Program-made: the position numbers and the translations under genes
DNA from: an uncultured beta proteobacterium
Lineage (GTDB): Bacteria > Pseudomonadota > Gammaproteobacteria > Burkholderiales > Burkholderiaceae_C
Direction: 5' to 3'
Length of the DNA stretch: 6,608 nucleotides
Assembly (NCBI GenBank): GCA_903885415.1
Contig: CAISIP010000388.1
Coordinates: 1-6,608 of the forward strand
Notes under the pieces: model-generated
Seen by the model: only the letters and a program-made list of their open reading frames with translations
What the model was told of the DNA's origin: nothing
Database searches by the model: none
In this document: in pieces, positions 1 through 6,030 of the stretch
Position numbering within the stretch: the first letter of the stretch is position 1
Layout: every line of letters starts with the position of its first letter

Positions 1-232
1 AGCGCGGCGCATTCGGACTCACGATGCCAGAGGCGGCCAGCGCGTCGAGGTCGATCTCGATGCGCTGCGACACCTGCGCGGACTCGTGCGGCCCGCCCGC
101 ATGGTCGTGGCGATAGGTCGCCATCGGTGTCCTTGGGGCACCGGTGGGTTGCTTCTTGCCGCCAGGCATCGCGGCGCCGGCGCTGCGCAGTTGCGCCAGG
201 CGCGCTGCGGCTTGTTCAATCAGGCTGCTCAT
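1..232 (-). CDS. XrtA-associated tyrosine autokinase, N-terminal part (runs off left edge)
   Basis: Only the first 77 codons are visible; the gene continues past position 1. The protein starts MSSLIEQAAARLAQLRSAG, the amphipathic opening typical of the PEP-CTERM/XrtA-system tyrosine autokinases (CpsD/CapB/Wzc cytoplasmic-domain relatives). After a variable Gly/Pro/Lys-rich linker comes QRIEIDLDALAASGIVSPNAPR (residues about 56-77), matching the conserved 'IDL..L...G.v.P' element that precedes the kinase domain in this family. Walker A/B motifs and the tyrosine-rich tail would lie outside the window and cannot be checked. The ATG at 232 lies 6 bp after the stop of the chain-length determinant, so the two are almost certainly co-transcribed and probably translationally linked. 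By family knowledge this cytoplasmic BY-kinase partners the membrane chain-length protein and regulates polymer assembly by autophosphorylation. The family call rests on the N-terminus plus gene order. Confidence 0.82.
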   Translation of the reverse strand, partial: MSSLIEQAAARLAQLRSAGAAMPGGKKQPTGAPRTPMATYRHDHAGGPHESAQVSQRIEIDLDALAASGIVSPNAPR

Positions 233-238
233 GCTTGT

Positions 239-1813
239 CTATCCACCCCGGTTTGCAAGAAAAGTCAGTGCCACGCTGGCGCCGAAAAACACCAGCATCA
301 GCCCGCCGAAAGCGAGCGCAAAGAGACCCGTTGAACGGCGCTCCTTGGCGCGCCGCGCGTCCGTCACCACCAGGCTCACGACGCCCAGAATCGGCAAGCC
401 GATGGCGCTGCGCAAGGCATGGGGATCGAAAAATACGGCGCGCAACTGGCTCAGGACAAAGGCCAAGCCAAGGCCGGCGGCAAGTGCTGCGCCGATGGCC
501 ATTGGCAACAGCAGCAGCCGGTTGGGCGCGACCGGGTTGGGCGCAGCGCGCGGCGGGTCGATCAGCCGGAAGTCGACGACCCCGGAATTGCCCTCCAGAT
601 CGCCCGCGAGTGAAGCCGATTCACGCCTGGCCACCAGACTCTCATAGTTCTTCTTCTGAACGCTGTAGTCACGGTTGAGCTGCGCGAATTCGATTTCGAT
701 TTTTGGCGCCGTCTTCATCGCCTCGCGCGCCTTTCTGGCTCGCGACTCGTATTCAGCCACCCTGGCACGCAACGAGGCGACCTGGACCTCCGACGCAGCG
801 ACCATGCGGCCCAACTCCTGAAGCGCCAGGCTGGGTGCGGGCGCGGCGCCCACAGGGCTCGCCAGGCTCACCTTGCGCAACTCGGCCACTTCAGCCTGCT
901 TGCGCTCCTCGAGTTCCGCAATCAGGCGACGGGTATTCGCCACATCCGGGTGTTGATCGGTAAAGCGCTGCAGCAACCCGTCCAGGCTCTGTTTCTGCAC
1001 CGCCAGGCGCGCGTCGACCTCGGGCGTCGCCACCTGCATGGCCGACTCCTGCAGAACGCTGCGCATGGTGAAGTTGCTAGCCTGCGATTTTTCGGCTTCG
1101 ATCTGGCTGCGCGCCGAGTCCCGGGCCTTCTCGGCCTCACGCAGCTCCAGCCGCGCCCGGTCGAGCAGGCCGTTGATGTCGCCGACCATCGACGCAATGC
1201 CGCCCTCGTTGGTCTGCATATCCAGGTTGCGCAGCCTGAACTCCTTGAGCCGCGATTCGGCTTCCTCCAGCTTCAGCACATAGGCTTTTATCTGGTCCTC
1301 AATAAACTTCTTGGCGCCATCCGAGTCCTTGCGCCCCTTGCCCAGGCTCGACTCGATGAAGATCGACGTCAGCGACTGCACCACGCGCTTGGCGCGCTCG
1401 GCGCTGCTATCCCGAAACGACAGTGTGTAGAGGTTGTCGCGGCCCGCGTTCCTGATCTCCAGCGTCTTCATCAGCTGCTCGATCAGCGCCTCCTGCTCGA
1501 CCTTGGTGTTGCTGGCCAGATCCAGATCGGCCATGCGGACCAGCTTCTCGACATTCGGTCGGCTGATCAGCGTGCGGCTCAACATGGCGACCTGCTGGTC
1601 GATGTTCGGCGCGACGGTCATGCCTGCCATCAGGGGCTGCAGGATCGACTGGGTATCGACATAGATCCGGGCGCTTGCCTCGTACTTGTCCGGCACCGCC
1701 AGCACGACGACGATGCCCGCGACCGCCACCAGCCAGGCGACCAGCATGGCCGGCCAGCGGTGTCGCCACATGCCGCGCGCGACCGAAATACTCTGGGCCA
1801 GGAGTTCATCCAT
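239..1813 (-). CDS. XrtA/PEP-CTERM system polysaccharide chain-length determinant (Wzz/GNVR type)
   Basis: This 524-residue inner-membrane protein is expected to set exopolysaccharide chain length together with the neighbouring autokinase and EpsE. It opens MDELLAQSISVARGMWRHRW, followed by a first membrane helix at about 21-40. Next comes the Wzz-like motif YEASARIYVDTQSILQPL (44-61), which is characteristic of the PEP-CTERM chain-length family (TIGR03007-like). The middle of the protein is long, charged and heptad-like (roughly 165-255 and 320-400), as expected for the periplasmic coiled coil. It closes with the GNVR-like segment 'NRDYSVQKKNYESLVARRE', a second membrane helix (433-455) and a third (497-519). 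Length is normal for the family. The start at 1813 fits homologue N-termini; the ribosome site is weak (AAGAAG about 7 nt upstream). It lies 72 bp after epsE and 6 bp before the kinase gene. It lacks a kinase domain of its own, as expected where the kinase is a separate gene. Confidence 0.93.
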   Translation of the reverse strand: MDELLAQSISVARGMWRHRWPAMLVAWLVAVAGIVVVLAVPDKYEASARIYVDTQSILQPLMAGMTVAPNIDQQVAMLSRTLISRPNVEKLVRMADLDLASNTKVEQEALIEQLMKTLEIRNAGRDNLYTLSFRDSSAERAKRVVQSLTSIFIESSLGKGRKDSDGAKKFIEDQIKAYVLKLEEAESRLKEFRLRNLDMQTNEGGIASMVGDINGLLDRARLELREAEKARDSARSQIEAEKSQASNFTMRSVLQESAMQVATPEVDARLAVQKQSLDGLLQRFTDQHPDVANTRRLIAELEERKQAEVAELRKVSLASPVGAAPAPSLALQELGRMVAASEVQVASLRARVAEYESRARKAREAMKTAPKIEIEFAQLNRDYSVQKKNYESLVARRESASLAGDLEGNSGVVDFRLIDPPRAAPNPVAPNRLLLLPMAIGAALAAGLGLAFVLSQLRAVFFDPHALRSAIGLPILGVVSLVVTDARRAKERRSTGLFALAFGGLMLVFFGASVALTFLANRGG

Positions 1814-1885
1814 CGTAGGCTTCTTATTTCAAATAAATTGGAAGGTGCGCCGCCCACGCACAGCGCGGGCCATCGAAGTCAGGCT

Positions 1886-2518
1886 TCAGAACCAGCCCTG
1901 CGGGATGATCAGGATGTCGCCCGGCTTCATCTCTACATTGGCCGATATGTCGCCGCGCTTGATCAGGTCTTTAATCCGCACCGCGTATTGCTTGTCGCCA
2001 TCACCCGCACGCATGATCAGCGCGCCATTGCCATCGGCGAAGTCGGTCAGGCCACCGACGACGATCATCACGTCGAGCAATGTCATCTTCTGCTTGTAAG
2101 GGAGCGCCTGCGGCCGGGCCGCCTCGCCGACGACGCGTATCTGCTCGCTATACGGTCCTACAAAACCGGTCACCATGACGGTGACAATAGGTTCACGTAC
2201 GAATTTCGACAGCGCAAGCTCCACCTCGCGCGCAATCTGTACCGATGTCTTTCCCTGTGCTACCAGTTCGTCAATCAGCGGCGTCGTCACCTTGCCGTCG
2301 GGCCGGACCGGCACCGACATCGACAGCTCGGGGTTGCGCCACACGATGATGCTCAGACTGTCACCGGGCCCGACGATGTAGGTGTAGTCGGAGGTTGCCG
2401 CCGCCGCGGGCGCCGCCGGAAACTTGGGCGCATTGGCACAACCGGCCAGCGCCAGAAACAGAAAAACGACGGTCAATCGGCGCGCCAACCGGGGCGCCTG
2501 TGCAAGCAAGAAGTTCAT
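1886..2518 (-). CDS. epsE: XrtA/PEP-CTERM exopolysaccharide export lipoprotein, EpsE/Wza-like
   Basis: This 210-residue polysaccharide-export lipoprotein probably belongs to the periplasm/outer-membrane export conduit for the EPS made by this locus. A type II signal peptide ends in the lipobox LALAGC, with Cys27 as the predicted lipidated residue. A short Ala/Pro linker leads to the polysaccharide-export (Poly_export/BON-like) domain at about 44-118, with the signature VGPGDSLSIIVWRNPELS and VRPDGKVTTPLIDEL. An SLBB-like domain follows (about 127-200), including IRVVGEAARPQALPY and LLDVMIVVGGLTDFADG. The protein ends in IIPQGWF, usual for the family. The open frame extends upstream to 2590, but the ATG at 2518 is chosen because it gives a proper lipoprotein signal and has an AGGGA ribosome site about 7 nt before it. 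It is the first gene of the probable epsE/chain-length/autokinase operon. Length and domain order are those of the small EpsE-type exporters. Confidence 0.93.
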   Translation of the reverse strand: MNFLLAQAPRLARRLTVVFLFLALAGCANAPKFPAAPAAAATSDYTYIVGPGDSLSIIVWRNPELSMSVPVRPDGKVTTPLIDELVAQGKTSVQIAREVELALSKFVREPIVTVMVTGFVGPYSEQIRVVGEAARPQALPYKQKMTLLDVMIVVGGLTDFADGNGALIMRAGDGDKQYAVRIKDLIKRGDISANVEMKPGDILIIPQGWF

Positions 2519-2575
2519 GTAATTTCCCTGATCTGAGGCGGCCAATCGGACGTTGGCTCTTCCTCGTGTGAATTG

Positions 2576-2604
2576 AATGTAGCCCACCAAACGGCGTGCG
2601 CCAA
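2576..2604 (-). promoter_or_regulatory. weak sigma70-like promoter candidate for the eps operon
   Basis: On the minus strand TTGGCG (2604-2599) and TACATT (2581-2576) are separated by 17 bp, about 58 bp upstream of the epsE start. Each hexamer matches consensus at 4 of 6 positions, so this is only a candidate. No GG-N10-GC sigma54 element was found in this 151-bp leader. Confidence 0.3.
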
Positions 2605-2669
2605 GCGCAATCGTTCGTCGTCTGAAGTCTTATTTCATAGGCACAACTTGTTCACAGATGCGGGCCCGC

Positions 2670-3548
2670 TCAGCGCCTTGAATCGCCGCGCAGGACAGGC
2701 CGGATGAACCTCAGCAGCAATTGCTGGAGCGGGTTGGCGTTGCCAAAAGGGCGCCATGTGTGCTTGAGCGTCTGGTGATAGGCGTCGTACTGCATGGCCC
2801 AGGGCGCGGCACGGACCGACCCGCGGCCCAGCAGCAGCTTGAGCACCGACGCCCCCATGACACCCGCGCAGAGCTCGCACGCCATCACGGTCGAGGGCCC
2901 CCGCTTTTCGTTGAAATTGACCGCCTGCGGCTCGACCAGGTAGTCGCGCTGCACCATAGCGGGCGACAGACCCGCGATGAAGCGCGCGTATTGCTCCAGC
3001 GGTTCGTGCCCCTGCACCCTGAAGTAATCCTCAAAGCCCATTCCGGTCGGACTGAAATACAAAAAGGCCACGCCCATGCCGAGCGGCGCAGCGGTCAGCG
3101 CGGGTATGCGCTTTTCCCGGCACTTGGCAAACACCATGCGCCGCGCAGGCAGGGCAAAAAAGTCCAGTCCGTCCACATAGATGTCTGCGTCCTGCAAAAA
3201 CGCGTCGACATTGTCTTCATCGATGCCGGCCGGGAACAGCCGCAGGTCCGCCTGCGGGTTGATGTCGAGCGCGAGCCGCGCCATGGTGTCGATCTTCGGT
3301 TGGCCCATAAACGGCATGAAGGCGCCCGCCTGCCGGTTCATGTTGTGGACCGCGAAGTCGTCGAAATCGGCAATGTTGAAATTGGCCAGGCCGAGCCGCG
3401 CGAGCGTGAGCAGGTGCGAGCCGCCCACGCCGCCCAGGCCGGCGATCGCGGCGCGCGCGTTGCGAAGACGATCCTGCTCGGCCTGGCTGACCCAGCCGAT
3501 ATTGCGCGAAAAGGCGCTGCCGTATTCAAAGCGGTTGGATAGCGTCAC
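2670..3548 (-). CDS. ThiF/MoeB/HesA-family E1-like adenylyltransferase
   Basis: This 292-residue soluble E1-like enzyme is expected to bind ATP and adenylate a carboxylate, classically the C-terminus of a ubiquitin-fold sulfur carrier. The Rossmann nucleotide loop is GLGGVGG (37-43). The acidic/Asn-Arg motif ADFDDFAVHNMNRQ (60-73) supplies the usual Asp61, Asn69, Asn71 and Arg72. VDGLDFFALPARR (125-137) corresponds to the conserved 'D..D....R' strand near the adenylation site. Canonical MoeB/ThiF enzymes have two CxxC zinc pairs; here only one is visible (Cys224-x-x-Cys227), so a normal zinc site looks absent. The GTG at 3548 is chosen because AAGGAG lies 6 nt upstream and homology begins here. 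The frame stays open to 3890, but that stretch is antisense to the nitroreductase gene. The gene diverges from the nitroreductase and reads toward epsE 151 bp away. The substrate is unknown; family confidence is high, specific function low. Confidence 0.87.
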   Translation of the reverse strand: MTLSNRFEYGSAFSRNIGWVSQAEQDRLRNARAAIAGLGGVGGSHLLTLARLGLANFNIADFDDFAVHNMNRQAGAFMPFMGQPKIDTMARLALDINPQADLRLFPAGIDEDNVDAFLQDADIYVDGLDFFALPARRMVFAKCREKRIPALTAAPLGMGVAFLYFSPTGMGFEDYFRVQGHEPLEQYARFIAGLSPAMVQRDYLVEPQAVNFNEKRGPSTVMACELCAGVMGASVLKLLLGRGSVRAAPWAMQYDAYHQTLKHTWRPFGNANPLQQLLLRFIRPVLRGDSRR

Positions 3549-3701
3549 CTGGATCTCCTTTGTGCGAATGTTGCTTAGGAAGGGCGTCGGCGCAATCCCG
3601 TTTCGGGCGCAGGCCAATACATTCAAGAAATGCGACGCCGCAGGCTGATGATGCTGAGGCTTCGGGCGCCCGAAATTCGGTTCACGCGCAATGGCAAGGC
3701 A
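3549..3701. promoter_or_regulatory. divergent control region between E1-like and nitroreductase-like genes
   Basis: This 153-bp gap between divergent start codons should hold promoters for both genes. I found no convincing sigma70 or sigma54 element. It contains the E1 ribosome site (AAGGAG on the minus strand, just upstream of 3548) and a 14-bp perfect palindrome at 3661-3674. It also contains a 9-bp direct repeat TTCGGGCGC at 3602-3610 and 3661-3669. Confidence 0.45.
3661..3674. repeat. 14-bp perfect palindrome, candidate operator
   Basis: TTCGGGCGCCCGAA is its own reverse complement and lies in the divergent intergenic region, 28 bp before the preferred nitroreductase start. Its left half recurs as TTCGGGCGC at 3602-3610. 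It would fit a dimeric regulator, but in GC-rich DNA chance cannot be excluded. Confidence 0.4.
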
Positions 3702-4781
3702 ATGGATACGGCAATGCAACACGAAACCCTGCAGCAGATACTGGAGCTCGCGCGCTGGGCGCCCAGCGGCGACAACGCGCAGCCGTGGCGCTTTGAGATC
3801 GTCGACGCGCAGACGATCCGCATCCATGGCTTCGACACCCGCGACCATGTGCTGTACGACTACGACGGCAGGCCGAGCCAGATCGCGCACGGTGCGCTGA
3901 TAGAGACGCTGCGCATTGCGGCGTCGGGCTTCGGGCTGAGAAGCACCTGGCGCATCGCGTCACAGTCCGATGCGCGCAACCCGGTCTACGAGCTGCTGCT
4001 GCAGCCCGAAGCCGGCCTGGTATGCGACCCGCTGTTCGCCAGCATCACGACCCGCAGCGTGCAACGCCGACCGATGCGCACCACCGCGCTGGCGCCCGCG
4101 CAGCGCCGGGCGCTGACGCAGGCTGCAGGCGACCGGTTTAGCGTGCAGTGGTTCGAGTCTGCGCAGGAGCGCTGGCGGATCGGGATGGTGCTGTGGGACA
4201 GCGCGCTGATCCGGCTGACCTGCCCCGAGGCCTACCCGGTGCACAAGGCGATCATCGAATGGGGCGCGCGCTACAGCCACGACCGGATACCGGAGCAGGC
4301 GGTCGGTGTAGACCGGGCCACCGCGCGGCTGATGCGCTTCGTGATGCACAGCTGGCCACGGGTTGCGTTCTTCAACCGCTTCCTGATGGGAACCCTCGTG
4401 CCGCGGGTGCAGCTCGACCTGCTGCCGGCGCTGATGTGCGCGGCGCACCTGCTGGTGCGGCCAAACCGCCCGCCGTTGACGCTGGGCGACTGGGTGGAGA
4501 CCGGCATCGCCTGGCAGCGCCTGTGGCTGACGGCGACGCAGCAGGGACTGCAGCTGCAGCCGGAGATGACGCCGGTGATCTTCCGCTGGTATGCGCGCGC
4601 CGGCCGAAGCTTCTCGGCGCAGCCGCTGCTGTTCGAAAAAGCCGGGCGTCTGGCCGAGCACTTCGAGCGCGTCGCCCATGCGCAACCCTCGCAGGACTTC
4701 GCGTTCCTCGCGCGGGTCGGCCATGGCAGGCCAGCGTCAAGCCGGTCGCTGCGCCAGAGTCTGGCCCGCTTGATGCGGTGA
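3702..4781 (+). CDS. nitroreductase-family protein (MoeY-like C-terminal-domain relative)
   Basis: This 359-residue protein carries the nitroreductase-fold N-terminal signature LARWAPSGDNAQPWRFEI (16-33), which in the family contributes to FMN binding (Pro-Ser, Asn and Gln-Pro-Trp positions). Family members are flavin-dependent oxidoreductases, but many long divergent ones have no known substrate. It is longer than simple NfsB-type enzymes (about 220 residues). The extra middle region includes HKAIIEWGARYSHDRIPEQ and a hydrophobic stretch with VAFFNRFLMGTLVPRVQLDL; no signal peptide is seen. Start choice is uncertain: the frame is open from 3630, but ATG 3702 or ATG 3714 best fits the start of homology. 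AAGG lies very close to the former and GGA 7 nt before the latter. It diverges from the E1-like gene; the same two domain types are fused in mycobacterial MoeY-type proteins, suggesting joint action. It ends just before a bidirectional stem-loop. Confidence 0.85.
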   Translation: MDTAMQHETLQQILELARWAPSGDNAQPWRFEIVDAQTIRIHGFDTRDHVLYDYDGRPSQIAHGALIETLRIAASGFGLRSTWRIASQSDARNPVYELLLQPEAGLVCDPLFASITTRSVQRRPMRTTALAPAQRRALTQAAGDRFSVQWFESAQERWRIGMVLWDSALIRLTCPEAYPVHKAIIEWGARYSHDRIPEQAVGVDRATARLMRFVMHSWPRVAFFNRFLMGTLVPRVQLDLLPALMCAAHLLVRPNRPPLTLGDWVETGIAWQRLWLTATQQGLQLQPEMTPVIFRWYARAGRSFSAQPLLFEKAGRLAEHFERVAHAQPSQDFAFLARVGHGRPASSRSLRQSLARLMR

Positions 4782-4808
4782 GCGAAGGGCGCGGCTGGAT
4801 CGGGAGGC

Positions 4809-4842
4809 AAAAAAAGGCCCCCTGCTAGCGCAGGGGGCCTTT
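4809..4842. terminator. intrinsic terminator between convergent genes
   Basis: A 13-bp perfect stem (4813-4825 with 4830-4842; core GGCCCCCTGC/GCAGGGGGCC) closes a 4-nt loop TAGC. On the minus strand the hairpin is followed by a run of seven T (complement of 4815-4809), so it should efficiently terminate the PEP-CTERM gene ending at 4882. On the plus strand the tail is only TTT then GC, a weaker terminator for the nitroreductase gene ending at 4781. Confidence 0.93.
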
Positions 4843-4881
4843 GCATGTGCCCAGCCCCACCACGGGGCCGGGGTTTAGACG

Positions 4882-5757
4882 CTACGCGCTGGCCTTGGAC
4901 TTGCGGCGGCTGGCAGCTCCGAAGCCGACCAAGGCCAGCCCCATCAGGCTGAGCATCGATGGCTCTGGAAGCACCCGGGTCTCGAGCCTGACCGAGCCGT
5001 TATTGGTAAGCCGCAGAATACTGGCGCCGTCGGCTACGGGTGCAACCAGGTCCGGGTCGAACACATTGTTGTAGCCAAAGCCGGCGCCACCGCCAGCTGG
5101 GTTGTCAATCAACTTGACATTGGTGACCAGACCGTCAACTTCTGTCGCGGTCATGTTGACGATGGCGTACAGGTCGATGTTGTCGAGCGTGTTGTTCACC
5201 ATCGGTGCAAGGTCGGCATTTGCAGAGTCGAAAAAGTAGTCCGCCAACATGTAGGTGGCTTTGAGCTCCAGATGCACGTTTCCAGGTGGAATGGTACAGC
5301 CTCCAACGCAGCCGTTGAGGCCTGCGATTCCGAGGTCGAGCTGAAATATAGCGATGGTGGTATCGGCGGCGTCTCCGGTGATGCCTTTCTTGACCGTCAG
5401 CAAGCCGTCGGTGTTGAAGTTGAGGGTTCCGCCGATAACACCCGTCCCGGTACCGGTGAACAGTCCGATGATTCCGGTCGGAAAGTTTAGGCCACTATTG
5501 GGTATACCGCCATCTGCCGTGGTGATCGCGAAGCGACCCGACTCCTGGAAGGAAAAGCTGGGCCCGGTAAACACGTTAGTAACCAGGGCTTGGCCTACGA
5601 CGTCCACATAATCCGCGACGTTCACGGGCGTGTAAGGGACACCGCTGTCGTCCAGTTTCCAATTCACCAGTAGGCTGTTCACCGTGGCGCTGGCGGGCGC
5701 GGAAGCTGCGATCAAGCTCACGGCGACGGCCGCGGCTAGTAGGGATTTCTTCAACAT
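4882..5757 (-). CDS. PEP-CTERM sorting-domain protein, secreted exosortase substrate
   Basis: This 291-residue protein has a Sec signal peptide (MLKKSLLAAAVAVSLIAASA..., predicted cleavage after Ala24) and a complete PEP-CTERM tail. The tail consists of the PEP motif at 264-266 (VLPEPS), a short hydrophobic helix (267-282, LSLMGLALVGFG) and basic residues RRKSK (284-288). Such tails are recognised and cleaved by XrtA, whose EPS partner genes lie in this window. The body is rich in Gly, Thr, Asn and Asp and low in charge, typical of matrix-associated proteins. It holds one close cysteine pair (Cys150, Cys154) that could form a disulfide. Elements such as DYVDVVGQALVTNVFTG and QESGRFAITT loosely recall the flocculation protein PepA, but this is tentative. 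Start ATG 5757 has GGAG 6 nt upstream. The gene is monocistronic, bounded by a sigma54-type promoter and a strong terminator. Its base composition looks less GC-rich than the flanking genes. Confidence 0.9.
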   Translation of the reverse strand: MLKKSLLAAAVAVSLIAASAPASATVNSLLVNWKLDDSGVPYTPVNVADYVDVVGQALVTNVFTGPSFSFQESGRFAITTADGGIPNSGLNFPTGIIGLFTGTGTGVIGGTLNFNTDGLLTVKKGITGDAADTTIAIFQLDLGIAGLNGCVGGCTIPPGNVHLELKATYMLADYFFDSANADLAPMVNNTLDNIDLYAIVNMTATEVDGLVTNVKLIDNPAGGGAGFGYNNVFDPDLVAPVADGASILRLTNNGSVRLETRVLPEPSMLSLMGLALVGFGAASRRKSKASA

Positions 5758-5784
5758 AGATTTCTCCGGGAGTTAGGGTAATGT

Positions 5785-5797
5785 GCAAGCAACTTGC
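5785..5797 (-). other. possible 5'-end mRNA hairpin of the PEP-CTERM transcript
   Basis: The minus-strand sequence GCAAG-TTG-CTTGC forms a 5-bp stem with a 3-nt loop. If transcription starts about 12 nt after the -12 element (near 5798), this hairpin sits at the very 5' end of the mRNA, where it could protect the message. The stem is short, so this is tentative. Confidence 0.3.
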
Positions 5798-5808
5798 CCC
5801 TAAGCATG

Positions 5809-5824
5809 AGCAACATCTGTGCCA
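5809..5824 (-). promoter_or_regulatory. sigma54 (RpoN) -24/-12 promoter of the PEP-CTERM gene
   Basis: Read on the minus strand, TGGCAC-AGATG-TTGCT matches the RpoN consensus TGGCAC-N5-TTGCW at every specified base, with the required 10 bp between the -24 GG and the -12 GC. The predicted transcription start is near 5798, giving a leader of about 40 nt with a GGAG ribosome site. Published work on floc-forming beta-proteobacteria links PEP-CTERM gene expression to RpoN and the PrsK/PrsR two-component pair, which this site fits. The activator would bind further upstream, in the A/T-richer tract around 5836-5870 or beyond, where no specific motif was recognised. Confidence 0.85.
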
Positions 5825-5835
5825 TTGGCCAATGG
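5822..5835. repeat. 14-bp perfect palindrome overlapping the -24 element
   Basis: CCATTGGCCAATGG is self-complementary over 14 bp. Its edge shares the TGG of the -24 TGGCAC element, so a protein bound here would compete with RpoN polymerase. It could be a repressor operator or a chance palindrome. Confidence 0.4.
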
Positions 5836-5871
5836 AATTTGTAAGCCCTTGTTTTTCAAAGATAAACATCT

Positions 5872-5892
5872 CGCCCGGTCCGGTGCCGGGCG
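5872..5892 (-). terminator. possible terminator after the outer-membrane protein gene
   Basis: CGCCCGG and CCGGGCG pair over 7 bp around a 7-nt loop, about 140 bp downstream of the stop at 6031. On the minus strand the stem is followed by a moderately T-rich stretch (GATGTTTATCTTTG) rather than a clean T run. It would separate the upstream gene from the sigma54 promoter; a weak call. Confidence 0.35.
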
Positions 5893-6030
5893 TCGCATGC
5901 ATTCCAACTGTAAAGAGTTTCGACTCGCCTTCTTCGCAGGACGACGACGCTTAGCGGGATCGGCCCGCTGCGTGAAAGCCAGCGCCCGCAGCGTCTTGCC
6001 GCCGCCAGCGCTGCTCGCGCGGCTTTGCAA

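Noticed and set aside
950..2536. 528-codon plus-strand open frame across the chain-length and epsE genes
   Set aside because: It is antisense to two clearly recognisable proteins, its product is rich in His/Arg/Gln/Asp without domains, and such long antisense frames are common in GC-rich DNA.
2660..2669. GCGGGCCCGC beside the E1 stop codon as a terminator
   Set aside because: It is a loop-less 10-bp palindrome with no T run, so it cannot form a normal terminator hairpin.
2721..3542. 273-codon plus-strand open frame opposite the E1-like gene
   Set aside because: It is the complement of a conserved Rossmann enzyme; the translation is low-complexity Arg/His-rich with no motif or ribosome site.
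3549..3890. N-terminal extension of the E1-like frame to an ATG at 3890
   Set aside because: The extension would overlap the nitroreductase coding region and has no homology-like content; GTG at 3548 has a strong AAGGAG ribosome site.
3960..4828. Long open frames on both strands overlapping the nitroreductase gene (4148-4828 plus, 3960-4724 minus)
   Set aside because: Their compositions are Arg/Ala/Pro-biased shadows; only the 3702-4781 frame has a recognisable family signature.
2540..5833. GGCCAAT heptamer upstream of three minus-strand genes (2540, 3612, 5827) as a shared regulatory box
   Set aside because: The same heptamer or its complement also occurs inside coding sequence (near 1934 and 3381), and distances to the starts differ (about 22, 64 and 70 bp).
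5953..5969. AGCGGG/CCCGCT 6-bp stem as a terminator
   Set aside because: The stem is short and no T run follows on either strand.
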